From assembly GCA_030737835.1 (NCBI GenBank), contig JAUJYN010000020.1, positions 1,426,001 to 1,490,000 on the forward strand: 64,000 bases of DNA, given 5' to 3'. Source of the DNA: Acorus gramineus (lineage: Eukaryota; Streptophyta; Magnoliopsida; Acorales; Acoraceae). The notes under the pieces were generated by a model. That model was not told the origin of the DNA. It was given only the letters and a program-made list of their open reading frames with translations, and made no database searches. This document shows, in pieces, positions 1 through 11,206 of this stretch (its first letter is position 1; every line of letters begins with the position of its first letter). Made by a program: the position numbers and the translations under genes.

Positions 1-987
1 CCACCCGAGCGCACGCCCGCGCGTGCCCTGCCACCTGCTCCGCCTGCTGCGCTGCCTGTGCTGCCATCCTGCCCGAGACAGCCAACCACCCTGCCCGAGC
101 CACCCTACCTCCTCTAACCGGCCACCAATGGCCCCTAACCACCACCAACCACCACCAACAGCCACCAACAGCCACCACACACCCAAAACCACCCTCCTAA
201 CAAGCATCTAAGCAAGAAATGGAAGGAAAGAGAGCTTACCCAAGGAAGGAAGGGAAGTTCGGTTGCTCTCCGCGCACCGAAACACCTCCTCCAAGGCCAC
301 CACCACCAAGCTCTTTCTCAGCCCTCGAATGGCTAAAAACAAAGGAGAAAAGAGGGGATGAGAAGGGGCTAAACACACCGGAACTCGAATCCGAGAACAC
401 CGGTGGATAGATCGGGAGCTCACCTTACCTTTCTATTCTTTGAGTTTTGAGATCCAAGCCCTCTAGCTAGGTCAAAACAAAGAAAAAGAGAGAGGGGGAG
501 AGAGAAATCTAATTGGAGAAGAAGATGAATAGTGGGGGAGAGATTTAGCTCACTTAAATAAGTCAACACAATTAGATTAGGGTTAACTAGGTTTAATTAG
601 GGCTCAGAGAGGATTAGTGAGGCTTTAAGTGGGTTTTGACTTGGGTCAACCCAACCACACAAAAAAACAAAAGGGGTTGACCAAGTCATGGGCCCACTTT
701 GACCGAGTCAACTCTCCCAATGACTTCTCGCTCGGTCAAAACCCGGATACGCCGCGAAACTGTGAAATTCTGAAACGTACCGGAATTCGATGAAATTTTC
801 ATGAGTGGCTTAGAATGGCACCAGGACACATAATATGCAGTTAGATTTTCAATCGGAGTCCTCTAACTCAGGACGATAGCTAACAGTCCAAAATTTTTGC
901 GGTTCCAATCGAAAAATGAAAAAAACTCAAAAACTGCCAAAATGCTCCAATGGTTACCAGAAAGCAAAAAGTGACACATATATAACA
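1..987 (-). mobile_element. Type 1 Tekay LTR, end fragment (S0)
   Basis: This is part of a long Ty3/gypsy Tekay/Del-type LTR in reverse orientation, cut by the window start. Its right edge ends in GTGACACATATATAACA, the reverse complement of the type 1 LTR start seen at 35510. Bases about 420-987 closely resemble the ends of LTR G (21150-21725) and of D (to 59612). The left part (1-200) is the GC-rich, proline-codon-like tract found inside all these LTRs. A GTAAG-type donor-like motif lies near 236-242 on the minus strand. The 5 bp after the edge are GAGAC; the matching target duplication would lie outside the window, so solo LTR and full element cannot be told apart. Confidence 0.85.
640..745 (-). 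promoter_or_regulatory. W-box cluster in U3 of S0
   Basis: Repeated TTGAC and GTCAA cores lie close together here, on both strands. The LTR reads on the minus strand, so this is U3, upstream of the TATA-like stretch near 550-570. TTGACC/T is the known core bound by WRKY factors. Binding itself is inference. Confidence 0.45.
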
Positions 988-1368
988 GAGACAGCTCGTG
1001 CCAGCCTGTCTCGAGCGTTCCGGATCGTCTCGAGCGCTCGACCCGAGTCCACCCAGCATCCGACCCGGACCCTACCCAACGACCCGGATCAGCTAACCCG
1101 GCCCAGCATCCGACCTGGACCCGACCTGGATCCGCAAACTCGGTCAGGCACCCGACCCGAGTCCGACCTCAAGTCACCTCCGGCCGCCCCTTGCACCACC
1201 GGCCGCTCTCCGCCGCCTCCGGCACCTCTTTGAGACTTCGAATCACTAAATCGGTCATAACTTCCTCTCCGGAAGTCTGATTAAGGTGATCTAGGAGTCC
1301 TTTTTGCTTGATTTTTTGTGCTCTACGTCCTCGTCTGCTTCTTATCCTCATCCAAGTGGTTTTTCACA
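988..1368. other. GC-rich unassigned segment before the Copia fossil
   Basis: This stretch begins abruptly at the LTR edge. Its first half has repeated GACCCGG-like words. The second half (about 1230-1330) has a phrase about slow-changing cytosine/purine leader sequence (CGGTCATAACTTCCTCTCC) of a kind common in plant LTR leaders. No convincing protein is encoded: the 105-residue open frame at 916-1233 is low complexity and starts inside the neighbouring LTR. It may be the leader of the Copia element or a scrap of another LTR. Confidence 0.4.
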
Positions 1369-2812
1369 ATGTCAGAAACCAACGGTAACCCTAATCGTCT
1401 GACACCGGCTTTGAAGGTGTCTCGTCAGTCTACTTCATCATTTATCTATGAGGGCATCTTGGGGGGCGCTCCTACTACGAAAAGACGACAACCTTCTAAG
1501 CAGCGTTATCAACCGAAAGGTCGAGGACATCATCTTCCTCCTATTGCCGCTACGACTGCTACTTCGATTGCCTCCATTCAGTCACACTCAGATAAGCTTG
1601 TCTAAATCAGTCAGCGCCTAGACCACCTGATTCTGCAGCAGTCACTTTCTGGTTCTTCTACTCCCTTTGCCTTGTCTTCTACTATGGGTACTCCTGCTTA
1701 TTGGATTTTTTATTCGGGTGCCTCACATCACATGACTCCTGATAGTTCTATCCTCACTGCATGCTCACCTGCACCCTCACACCTCCCTTCGATTCATACT
1801 GCTAATGGATTTCCTTTAGTCATCGCGCAGTGTGGATCCTTCTTCTGTATGTTGATGACATGACTGTAACTGGCGATGACTCCGCTGGTATTACTCTGCT
1901 CAAGAATCACCTCAGTCGACAGTTTTAGATGAAAGATCTTGGTACTCTTCGCTATTTCCTTGATCTCGAGATTGCATAGAGTGATCGTGGGATTCTGCTT
2001 TCTCAACAGAAGTATACAGCTGACATTTTAGAGCATGCTGCCCTCTCCGATACCCACAGTGCGGATACCCCTCTCGAGCTTCATGTGAAGCTTCGTCCTA
2101 CGGATGGTGAGCTCCTCTCAGATCCTACTCGATACAGACAGATCATGGGTCAGCTTGTGTATCTTTGCATCACCAAACCTGATATTGCTCATGCTATCAG
2201 TATTGTTAGTCAATTTGTCTCGGCTCCTCGATCAGTGCATTATGGTGCTCTTATGCGAATTCTTAGATATTTGCACGGTACTATCACTAGATCGATCTAT
2301 CTGTCATCCTCTTCGCTCTGGTTCTCAGGGCTTACACTGATGCTGATTGGGCTGGAGACCTGAAAGAGACCCGACCACTAGACGCTCCACCACTGGTTTC
2401 TGCATATTTCTCAGAGATTCCATCATCTCTTGGCGTAGCACTGAGGTTGTTTCTCTTTCCAGCACTGAGGCTGAATATCGAGCCATGGCTATCACCACCA
2501 AGGAGATTGTTTATCTTAGACGTCTCTTGGTGGGTCTAGGAGTTACTATGACTGGTCCTACTCCTCTTCACTGTGATAACCGGTCTGCTATTCAAATTGC
2601 TAGCAATCCTGTCTTTCATGAGAGGACCAAACACATTAAGATCGATTGTCACTTCGTTCGTCAGCACTTTCTTGCAGAGACATTATCGCTTCCGCATATC
2701 TCCTCTGTTGAGCAGCTTACTGATTTCTTTATGAAGTCACATCCAGTTCCTCGATTTCAGTTTCTCCTTCGCAAACTCACTTTGTATGATCCACCGTGAG
2801 TTTAAGGGGGGC
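1369..2812 (+). mobile_element. Ty1/Copia retrotransposon body, decayed
   Basis: These are remnants of a Ty1/Copia gag-pol. In order: a gag-like start near 1369 (MSETNGNPNRL), a protease motif around 1690-1750 (SGASHHMTPDSS, the usual DSGAS site region), reverse transcriptase from about 1845 (YVDD-type VDD motif; later MKDLGTLRYFLDLEI and YRQIMGQLVYL), and RNase H from about 2350 to 2790 (STTGFCIF, SLSSTEAEYRAM, RTKHIKIDCHFVR). Integrase sequence is not seen between protease and RT, so the body is much shorter than a normal Copia of about 4-4.5 kb. It is broken, with several lesions. The 5' LTR is not recognised. The clade is uncertain; the short LTR would suit Ale/Retrofit-like elements. Confidence 0.85.
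2804..2812 (+). other. Polypurine tract of the Copia element
   Basis: AAGGGGGG(C) sits directly before the LTR start TGTTAGA, shortly after the end of RNase H. This is the usual plus-strand priming site of LTR elements. Confidence 0.8.
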
Positions 2813-2947
2813 TGTTAGATTATATGCATTATCTCATAATGTGTGTAGTGTATTACACGTGTAACTCCTAGACACTTGTATATATAAAGGGATTAAACCC
2901 TAAGTGGAATACAAGGATTCCCATTATTTCATTCTCTCATTCTAACA
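2813..2947 (+). repeat. Copia 3' LTR (135 bp)
   Basis: It begins TGTTAGATTATATGC and ends TTCTAACA, so it has the TG...CA ends and a short terminal inverted repeat (TGTTAGA/TCTAACA). It follows a polypurine tract. A TATATAAAG box lies inside it near 2880-2888. No partner LTR is visible to the left, so divergence-based dating is impossible. Confidence 0.8.
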
Positions 2948-3791
2948 AAATTGAATGCATGAATGGAATTAAATATATGAGTTACCATAGAATCAATTGC
3001 ATTCGTTTTAACTTATGAACGTTCAATTGACATCATATTGCATCCGTTTTCTCTCATCAATTTTAATTCTCATAATAGCCGGATTCTTGGATGCATATAA
3101 AAGACATCCTCCTAGGCAGTGAGGAGTGCTCAATATACATCTATTCACCACTTGTGAGAGAAATAATACAGAGAGATATAAATGTGTGGTTTTCTATTAA
3201 ACCCATGCTAAAAACTCTTCTAGTGCATAACGAATCTGAAATTCTGGATACAACTCTTTCCTTTTCTTCTTCATTGATCTATCTGGGTGTCTGAAAGGAT
3301 CGCAGTCTGTTCACCGTGGTTCTTCCGTAGCTCGCACCCCGGAAGAACAAAACCTATTGTGGTCATATCTCTCAATGGTAGGAGTCATTCAACCTTGTGC
3401 ATGAGGGAGCCTTATTCACTGAGGACAGAGTGTCTTCACTCGCTTCCACATTTTCGAATACACTTTTCTAATCCCTAACTCTTTTATTTCATGCTTTTAT
3501 TATATATTTTAGAGCATGCATGATTTAATATAAATTTGATATTTATATTCATGATGAGATAATTATAAGAATTTGTGTTTAGCCTAATATCTATTTGCCA
3601 CGCACAACAATCTCAGTGAATAAGTACACAAATTCTTGTATTTGAAATTAATATAGGCTATATTTAAATGGATTATATGAGTTAATCCTTGTTAGAGATC
3701 ATGGGAAAGGTTTCGATATTCGGAATAACATGCATGCAAATATTTGGTATTAAAATGCATCCATTTTATTTTCATGCATATAATGAGTTAA
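2948..3791. other. AT-rich spacer, no gene seen
   Basis: No coding signal was found. A TATA-like word (CATATAAAAG, 3094-3103) is followed by a purine/pyrimidine-mixed stretch to about 3480, which may be an LTR or leader of an unrecognised element. The words AAGAATTTGTGT (near 3567) and ACACAAATTCTT (near 3629) form an inverted repeat about 50 bp apart. Confidence 0.4.
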
Positions 3792-4467
3792 TGTAACACC
3801 CATGCATTTTCTCTTATTTATATATTTGATTTAAATATATAAATAGGATATTTGAATTAAAATTAGTATATTTTGTATGTTTTTAAGTTTTAGCTCATTT
3901 AGTGTATCCTTGTGGGCCCTTTTTAGTTTGCAATTTTAAATACTATCTGTTAATGTTAAAAATTTTATATATATTTTTTTTTAGATCTTGAAGAACTTAA
4001 ATGGTTACAATCTCATGATTTTGGAGCTCAAAAGATTAAGTTTTGAGATTTTATTGTTATTGATTTTAAAGGACCTAGTTTTGATTTATGAATTTCTTGT
4101 AATAGGCTGTAGGGACTTATCTGTAATTCCGATAGCGACCTATTTGTAAACCTGAAACAATCCAGGGGTCGTTATATAATGTTTCCATGCCCCCGTTTCA
4201 ACGATAATTTTCATCTTAAACAATGTTTTTCTGTTATAAAATATGTATGTCTTACATAATCATATTATGTATATAAGATTTCATTTGTTTTATTAGATAT
4301 ATGAGATAATAAATATAAAATTTATGATTTCCTTAATTGTCATTTCTTATTTTGGTTATTAATATATTCTCTTTTTAAGTGCATATCCTTTCAAATCTTT
4401 CTAAAATCACTTTTTAAATTTAAATTGAAATAAAATGAGAGAATATTAGATTAGATAAATATGTATG

Positions 4468-4470
<3 letters not shown>

Positions 4471-4500
<30 letters not shown>
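4471..4500. repeat. (GA)15 microsatellite
   Basis: A perfect GA dinucleotide run, followed by more purine-rich GAGA/A-tract sequence to about 4540. Confidence 0.95.
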
Positions 4501-4504
<4 letters not shown>

Positions 4505-4664
4505 GTGTGGGAGAAACGGAGAGAGAGAAAAAAAAAGGTTATTTAATCTTGTCTTTGTAGTTTTTTTTTTCTTATCATTTATTAGATCCATGTTTAAGTA
4601 TTTGGATTTTTTGGTTTTTTTTTTTTATAAAATTAGGGTTTTTTTAAAAAAAAACCCCTAAAAA

Positions 4665-5425
4665 CAAAATAAGTGAGCTTAGGAAATCGAGTTGAGAGAT
4701 AACGATTATAGAAGGCACGAAGTGGAGATCGTAGTGAGAGCAAGCGTTGTTCGAAGCGATCCTAAACCTATTTATTTCCATGCAGAAGAGAAGCTAGCGG
4801 GTGGTTATTAGGGTAAGATGCGGGGTATAGGAATTGGTCTACTCATCCGGCCCATGACCGTCGAGACTGGAGGTTAGAATCCTGTCCGTGCCTAATCACG
4901 TCAGATACTTTGAAGAGTCCAGCTGGTGAATCGGGGTTGTTCTTAGTATAGGAGAGCAAGACGATAGATGTAAATAGCTGCCATTGGATAAGAAGAACTG
5001 TCATTTATTTCTATAGCAAACGTGTCGCAAGCAGAACCTTGTAACGTAGGGGCTTGCTGCTAACCGAAAGTGCTGTTTCCATCTTTTCACAAAGAGCCCG
5101 TGTATAAAATACTCTATTCAAAGCTGGGTACCCGAAGAAAGTGTTTGGGTTCCTCTGTTCATGCACTCTTTACCTTACCAACAATGATCATCCCATACTA
5201 AGTAGCTAATAAGTTGTAGACATTGGTTCCGCCAACAACTGAGTTTCCGTATACAAAATATTTGTGGTGTTATGTGCTATATGATATTTAGCTGAATATA
5301 AGTATAGCTCATTAGTGAAAGCCACCTGGTCATATTACTTTCTTTTAACATAGGCAGCTTCCGTGACTCTAATGAATGGTGCTCCGCTTCTCTTAACTCA
5401 AGCGCCCATGTCCTCTCCACTTTAA
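4665..5425 (+). other. Probable mitochondrial DNA insertion (NUMT)
   Basis: An island of balanced base composition sits inside very AT-rich LTR sequence. It has no poly-T runs, and it contains a recognisable relic of plant mitochondrial trnfM at 4819-4893. The sequence after the tRNA (about 4900-5400) has no open frame and looks like mitochondrial spacer. The boundaries are set by the change in base composition and are rough. An older unrecognised repeat is the alternative. Confidence 0.5.
4819..4893 (+). pseudogene. trnfM: Mitochondrial tRNA-fMet(CAU) relic
   Basis: About 75 nt align by eye with plant mitochondrial initiator tRNA. The acceptor start is GCGGGGTA, the D-arm region is GGAATTGGTC-ACTCATC, the anticodon region has CCCATGACC (CAT), and the T-arm region reads GGTTAGAATCCTGTCC. 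Known mitochondrial copies read GGTTCGAATCC and end CCCCGCCT. Here the TTCGA is TTAGA and the 3' acceptor strand reads CCGTGCCT, so acceptor and T-loop pairing are damaged. It is not expected to work and would in any case be an organellar gene stranded in the nucleus. Confidence 0.6.
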
Positions 5426-6819
5426 CAAGCTTGTAGTTAATTTATTTTAAGGATTAAAAATATTTTTATGTTATGGGATTTTGAGTCTTTGATATAACTA
5501 GAGTTTTGATAGATATATGTTTATGTTGTTAGATTCTTAATTTATAAAAACAAGGGTTTTAATATATTATTTATTATTATTAGATCTATGCTAGGTATTT
5601 GGATTTTTTTTTGAGTCTTCATAAACTTGGGGTTTTGATTTATTATTTATTTTAAAGATTAAATCTATGTTTAGATTTCTAAAATATGAGTTTTTAGTAA
5701 TATTAGGGTTATGATTTATACATATAAAAAATAAGCTTTATTTATTTTCAATTTTTTTTACTAATTAATAGTTTATTTTTATAAAAAAATGTGTATTTTC
5801 ATATTATTTTATGAATTTTTTGTATTTTATTATTATTTTTAATTCTCTGGATTTTATCTTTTCTGTTTTGTCTTTTCTGCTTTGTTTTTTCTGTCTTTTA
5901 GTGTCTGGTTATATGGTAAATAGGTTTTTATCCTCTTCTTATGTTCTATTTTCTTTTGTATGATTTATATGAGATAAGTTAGTTGATTGGGTATAAAGAT
6001 TTATACCTATTGATTATGATTAGGGAAATTAGGTCTAGGCTTGAATTATAGGTTTTAATTAATAATTTATTTGGTTCATCTGGATTGTAAATTTTGTTGC
6101 AGGCTTCATTCTTTGGACCTAGGGTCCATTCGAGGTGAGTGGACCTATCGATTTATTTCATATGACCTTTTGCTCTATAACGTTGAATTTCATATGCCAA
6201 TCATATTTGTGTGATATTATGTGTCATCCGTGCATTTATATTGTCATAAATTTGCATGATTTGGATTTTTTTTCATATTGATCAAATTGCATTTTTATTG
6301 AATAAAATTGCATGATTTAATTCCTTCATCATGTCATTTAAAATAGCATGATTTATGCTATTCATGTTTTAAGAATTAATATAATACATTTTCTGATGCT
6401 TATGTTTTTGAAATAATATTTGGATTAAGGATTATCATTTTTTATATTTTTGGAAAAATTTAGGACTAGTGGAGACAACCTAGTCCTAGGAGATTTTATT
6501 AAGATGCACATCATAGCATATTTCAAAAATAAATCCCCCCGTTGTATTTTGCATTTGGGGAGGAAGGTTTAGGACTCAAAGAGTCCCAGGATCGATGAGA
6601 GTGTGGTAAAGCATTCTTTGCAGCGACAGATTCCTTTTTTTGGAGTTTGCAGCAATCGGAGCATCCTGTGCTAGTGTTCTCGTAGTGATGGCAGCGGTGA
6701 CCCATCGGCGTCTTCTAGATCCGACGTCTCCTCGAGGGAGTTTTTTGAGCGATTTAGTCGCTTGGGGCTTCGCACAACTGTTTTAGGGAAACGGTTCTTC
6801 CGATTGAGAATCCGACCTG

Positions 6820-7150
6820 GTCATATCATTTAAACCTCATGATTTCTAGAACGTGGGTCAAAGATTAGGCCACGTAATTGCATTAATATATATATATATA
6901 TATTTTTAAGCTCATGAATTTATATTGATTTATTAAAGGAAATTCTTGTTTTTAATATAACTTTATTTTATATATATATATATGATTGTATCATTTAACC
7001 CTCGTGCTTTCTATTATGTGGGCCAAGAATTTGGTCATGTGCTTGCATTAAAATGTTTTTTTCAAGTTCATGATTTTAAATCGATTTAATAAAATAAAAG
7101 ATTTATTAAAAGAAATTATGATTTTTATATAACTTATTTTTATATATAAC
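6820..7150 (+). repeat. Diverged tandem duplication, period about 166 bp
   Basis: Two units, about 6820-6985 and 6986-7150, share the order: TCAT(T)TAA-CCTC-TG-TTTCTA, then GTGGG(T/C)CAA, then TTGCATTAA, then AAG(C/T)TCATGA-TTT, TTTATTAAA and an AT-rich tail with TATATATA. They are clearly diverged, so the duplication is not recent. It lies in the right half of the F LTR. Confidence 0.7.
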
Positions 7151-7613
7151 TGTCACGTGAAGTAATTTGTCAATGGGCTTATTCACTAAGTTAATCGCTC
7201 ACCCTTTTCAATATGGGCTGGTTGTTTCATAACCAGGTATCGCATATTGTGAGGATCAAAGTGAAGTTTTGGCTTTCTGCATCTTTTAGGAATATCTTTG
7301 AAGTAGTGGTTCGAGAACAAATTATAGTCGTGATCGACCATTTGGGTTTGTTCAATTTAGATGGCTCCCACAGGGGTGGTTTATTGTGTATTTTCATTTT
7401 ACTATATTGTTTTCGCAAAACTCCAATATTTTATAATACCATTGGTGATTTAAAACCATTGGATATTATTTATTTTATTATCATCTGTTTTATTATATTG
7501 GTATCATCAAAAGAAAAAGGGAGCTGCAAATTTTGGTCTTATATTTAGATTAAGTGTAGTAGCGATTCATTTACCATCCAATAAGCGGTTAAATAAACGA
7601 GGGGCATTACAGA

Positions 7614-7626
7614 TGGTATCAAAGCC
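7614..7626 (+). other. Primer-binding site of element F
   Basis: TGGTATCAAAGCC differs at one base from the canonical plant tRNA-iMet site TGGTATCAGAGCC. It lies two bases after the LTR end, as expected. Confidence 0.75.
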
Positions 7627-8022
7627 ACGTCCTGTCGGAGCCTAGGTTAGGTTTTGTGCCTAGGGAAAAAAATGTGTTATTATTTGTGATATTTGTTGTT
7701 TCATTTAGGATTTTTTTTATGACACCAAAGGATCATAATACTGTCTCTATTCTGGTCATTCAGCATAAGTTCTTTTTTTTTGGGGTTCCACACACTCATT
7801 CACTTCATCGAATTTGCGAAACTCTTAGTAAAGAAGTTTACAATCTCGATGTCTACACTTCACATAACCATTGTCGTTTGTGAGCAAGCTGTCACCAAGG
7901 TTTGCTTTCTCTCTTGCTTGGTTTAGACCAATGGGCATTAGATGCCTATTGATCTCTTCATTCTCGATATTCTTGGTGTATGTTATCTTTGGCATAGATT
8001 GGTTGTTAGCCTTTCATGCAAG
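7627..8022 (+). mobile_element. F internal remnant: protease region, left piece
   Basis: Decayed coding in the style of gypsy aspartic protease and its tail. About 7780-7850 resembles the DSGASHSFIS neighbourhood (a THS motif) and KEVYNLDVYTS follows. 7960-8020 encodes FGIDWLLAFHAS, matching the LGMDWLxxxHAS signature that follows the protease in Ty3/gypsy polyproteins. Very little gag lies between the primer site and this piece. The insertion of LTR E separates it from the VDCFSKIVTFRIPG piece at 11784. Confidence 0.65.
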
Positions 8023-8733
8023 TGTTGTGCTTATGTCATTTGGAGCGTTCTCATTGAAAAATTGGTTACATAATTTTTTTTTCTTCTAAGTTATGTATTT
8101 CCAATTTGGTATTTTGATTTGATTTTGTTAAAATCCAAGATGAAGAGATTTAAATATGATTTTATTATGAGATGTCCAGTTTTGAGTTAGCTTTCGTACA
8201 AAAGTGGAATTAGATCAACTGGATTCTTGTAGTAAAAGTTATGGGTATTTTACCAAGTATACCCCGGGGAGGGAAATTCTGGCAGCAGCCCTGTTCTGTG
8301 TTTAGCACATATTTCGAAATAGCTGGAGGGATTATTTGATCTTGAAATAAACATGAAAGTTGTAGATAATCTTCTTAGCTTTCCAACGGAATTGGAATTG
8401 TGCAATTCGGAGCTATATCGAGGAAGTTATGGCTGTTCCAGTGAAGCATGCGCAGAATTTCTAAGTCAGGGATGAAATGGTCATTTCCATCCCTCTTTAG
8501 ATATTTATGTGTGCAACAAAATATCTTCTCTCTCTCTCTCTCCCTCTCACTTCCACGTCCATATTTTTCAAGCTCTCTCTTCCTCTCTCTCAAGCCCCCC
8601 AAGTGTTTGTTTTAATTCCCCAAAGAGAAGGAGATGGTGAAGGAAGAAGAGAAGGGTTGTCATGTGTTGTTGTTGTTGTTTGTCCTGTCTTCTCTCAAGC
8701 TCCCTCTCATGATCCTTCCCCCCTGATTTGCAG

Positions 8734-8848
8734 CCAAAAAGGAGGCTGAGGAGAGGCTGAGGAGGTGGTGGTAGTGGTGGTGGCGGTTGAGGTGGTCGCG
8801 GGTGCATCGAGGGCCCCCGAGCCTCCCCCTTTCATTTCCCCTCCAAAG
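8734..8848 (+). other. Exon-like segment 1 of LTR E
   Basis: A segment of 115 nt bounded by CCCTGATTTGCAG on the left and GTGAGCC on the right, that is, an acceptor-like and a donor-like site. The same segment with the same borders occurs in both LTRs of C (41929-42040 and 51811-51922, each 112 nt). Splicing is inferred, not shown. Confidence 0.4.
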
Positions 8849-8989
8849 GTGAGCCTTTCCCCTTCTTTTCTTGATTTTTATGGCTTAGGGTTGGTTGGGA
8901 GGGTCATGCATGTTGGGTAGATGTGTTAGGGTGTGTGTGAGGGGTTGGGAAGGGTTAAAAAGGGGTTAGGGTTGGCTGGGCGCGCGTTG

Positions 8990-9490
8990 GGGGTTTTCTG
9001 CGCCCGTGCGCGCGCAGACGCGCGCGCTGGCGGGCTCAGGCGCGCCTGCGCGTGAGTGCGCGGGTGCACGCGGGTGCTAGTGCGAGCGGGGGTGCGCGCG
9101 GGAGTGCGAGCAAGTGCGCGAGGGCGCGCGAGAGTGTGCGCACGCGCGGGGCAGTGCGCCTGGGCGCGGGGCTGGGGGCCAGTGCGCGTGCGTGCGTGCG
9201 TGTGCGTGCGCGTGCTGGGGCATGCGAGGGGTTCTGCACGAGCGCGCAATGGGCGCGAGGGCATGTAGGCTGGACGTGTAGTGCGCGCGCGAGCGGCAGC
9301 GCGTCTGGGCGCGCGGGCAGGCGCGCGGCAGTGCGCCGAGGGTGCTGGGGCGCGTGCGTGCGTGCGTATGCGTGCGTGCGCGTGCGGGGGGCCATGCGTG
9401 TGGCTGCCCGAGGGTTCGGGTAGATGTCGGGGCACTCGGACTCGCGTGCGTACGTGCATGCTCGCATGCGTGTGAGTCCGTATGCATGCT
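8990..9490. repeat. GC-rich alternating CG/GTGCG tract in LTR E
   Basis: Dense GCGCGC, GTGCGTGC and GCGTGCG runs leave both strands free of stops over long frames (for example 8926-9459 minus and 9052-9423 plus). The peptides are Arg/Ala/Pro/Cys-rich and unlike any family. I read it as non-coding low-complexity LTR sequence with Z-DNA-prone alternation. Confidence 0.75.
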
Positions 9491-9571
9491 TGTCCAAGTA
9501 TTGGGTATTTCTAATGATTTCTATGTGTAAATTGTATTGTTACTCACCAAATGGATGCCCCTACCTTGCAG

Positions 9572-9610
9572 ATCTCGTCGGATGGGATGCGCGAGGTCCC
9601 GGATAGTAAG
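9572..9610 (+). other. Mini-exon-like segment of LTR E (39 nt)
   Basis: It is flanked by CTACCTTGCAG on the left and GTGAGTGG on the right. The equivalent segment is 37 nt in both LTRs of C and 36-37 nt in type 1 LTRs. It starts ATCT in all copies. Confidence 0.45.
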
Positions 9611-10068
9611 GTGAGTGGTTCAATTCCAATCCCACCCCCCTCTCTAGGGATGCGCTCGACCCGCATAGACGCGTGTCGTGCATCGATGGGGTCCCCTAGC
9701 TATAGTATGAAAAACTATGCAATGCATGATTTGTATGATGTAACCATGCCATATTAAACCTTGTATGCTAGGGATATGCACTCATATACATGTATAGAGG
9801 CCCATACATGCCTAGACACCATGTTCCTTGATTGGAAAGCCCCTATCTATGCATGTTTCCCATTTAGTTTAATTTCTTTAAATCAAATGAGAGCATATTG
9901 TTATGAGCCTGTCTTAGAGAATATTATAACCTTGTTGTTATAATATATGTTTCCCCGCATCTTAGTTATGCGCCCTGGTTCATGACATTATTAGTGGTAC
10001 AAATCGTTGTCGACGGATCCAAGAGGATCGTATACGCGCGTGAGTAGGCTGTCTTCTCCTTTTGGTTA

Positions 10069-10880
10069 GATCCGATGTACGGACTCCCCCTACATTGGAA
10101 AGTTGTTCGACCTGACAGAGGGCTCCCATCTGTAGGTACCTCCGATGCGTCGGACTGTGCTGATCGTGGGAGTATACCAGGTATAGGCTACGGAGTGTGG
10201 GAGAGGCTACCGGGTGGACCAGGGGTGGAGAGCGGTCTAGTCTGCCGCAAGAGGCCCATGTCACCCCTAAGCGGTGAGGGTGGGATGGGTCGGCGATGTT
10301 ACGACCCACTAACTTGTTTAGTTACTCCCGTATAGGGACTATGACTACCTTAAGGTTAATATGAGTGTGTTGAGTATTGTTATGCATGTGTTTTGATATC
10401 TCGATAAGTGAGTATCGAGAGTAGTTGTTTTCCATTGGGTTCGCTTTGCGAACATGGGATCGTTCTCCCCTTCGCTGGATCCGATGTAGGAACTTCTCGG
10501 GTTTAGCTGTCCTGACAGTGGGCTCCCATCCGTAGGTACCACCGATGCATTCGGAAGAGTACTGATCGTGGGAGTATACCAGGTAGAGGCTACCCGGGGA
10601 AAGGGCTACTGGCGGACCAAGGGTGTAGAGCGGTGAGTTGAGGAGATCGGGTTGTAGATACTACCCGGGAGAGGGTTAACGAATGATGTTGCGAGCGTGG
10701 GATCGTTCTCCCCTTTGTTGGATCCGAGTAGGGACTTCCCGACGATTACAGCTGTCCTGACAGAAGGCTCCCGTCCGTAGGTACCACCGACGCGTTCGGA
10801 AGAGTACTGATAGTGGGAGTATACCAGGTAGAGGCTACGCGGGAGAGGCTACCAGTGGATCAAGGGTGTAGAGCAGTCTA
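10069..10880 (+). repeat. Repeated ~240-bp modules in LTR E
   Basis: Three modules start at GATCCGATGT or GATCCGAGTA (10069, 10478, 10721). Each runs through CTGACAG, GGCTCCC, GTAGGTACC, GATCGTGGGAGTATACCAGG and GGCTACC to a GTAGAGCGGT-like end. The last two are in tandem with a period of 243 bp; the first lies about 409 bp upstream. B and the C LTR carry two modules each. Confidence 0.75.
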
Positions 10881-11065
10881 AGCCTCTTCCAAAAGCCCAA
10901 TAGTCTCCCTCCTGGAGTGAGGGTAAGGATGAGCTGAAGACACATCGCCGCGTGACCCATTCGTTGTTCGACCGTTCCCATAGTTGTTGGGTCTGGTCTT
11001 GTATCGATGTTTAAAGGCATCGTTTGAGAGATTATCTAGATGTAGATGGTCCAGAAGTGTTGAGT

Positions 11066-11206
11066 AGACCAGTAAATCCAGGTCTCTTCGACCAACGGTA
11101 TGGTCTCTCCCCAGACCAGTAAATCCAGGTCTCTTCGACCGACGGTATGGTCTGTCCCCAGACCAGTAAATCCGGTCTCTCCGACAGACGGTATGGTCTC
11201 TCCCCA
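11066..11206 (+). repeat. 47-bp tandem repeat, three copies, in LTR E
   Basis: Units start at 11066, 11113 and 11160 with AGACCAGTAAATCC, followed by GGTCTCT-CGAC and GGTATGGTCT. B (about 40844) and C (about 47826) have a single unit, so the expansion is particular to E. Confidence 0.9.

Larger units (their letters stand above)
3792..7611 (+). repeat. Left LTR of element F (probable)
   Basis: It starts TGTAACACCCATG and ends GAGGGGCATTACA, near-inverted ends of the TGTAACACCC...GGGGTRTTACA kind common in plant gypsy LTRs. The end is followed two bases later by a tRNA-iMet primer site. At about 3.8 kb it is long but within the range of Del-like LTRs, and it includes a probable organellar insertion. 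Most of it is AT-rich, with poly-T and AT microsatellites. There is no second LTR copy in view to confirm the boundaries. Confidence 0.55.

Noticed and set aside
4819-4893. Working nuclear tRNA-Met gene
   Set aside because: The T-loop and acceptor pairing are damaged and the sequence follows the mitochondrial, not the nuclear, initiator tRNA.
7213-7548. Open frame of 111 residues in F LTR
   Set aside because: No family motif; it lies in the AT-rich LTR just before the primer site and has a competing frame on the other strand.
7656-8089. Small host genes of 72-75 residues
   Set aside because: The translations carry gypsy protease-region motifs, and one runs across the edge of LTR E.
9036-9497. 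Arg/His/Thr-rich frames in LTR E
   Set aside because: They arise from GTGCGC repeats; three frames are open at once.
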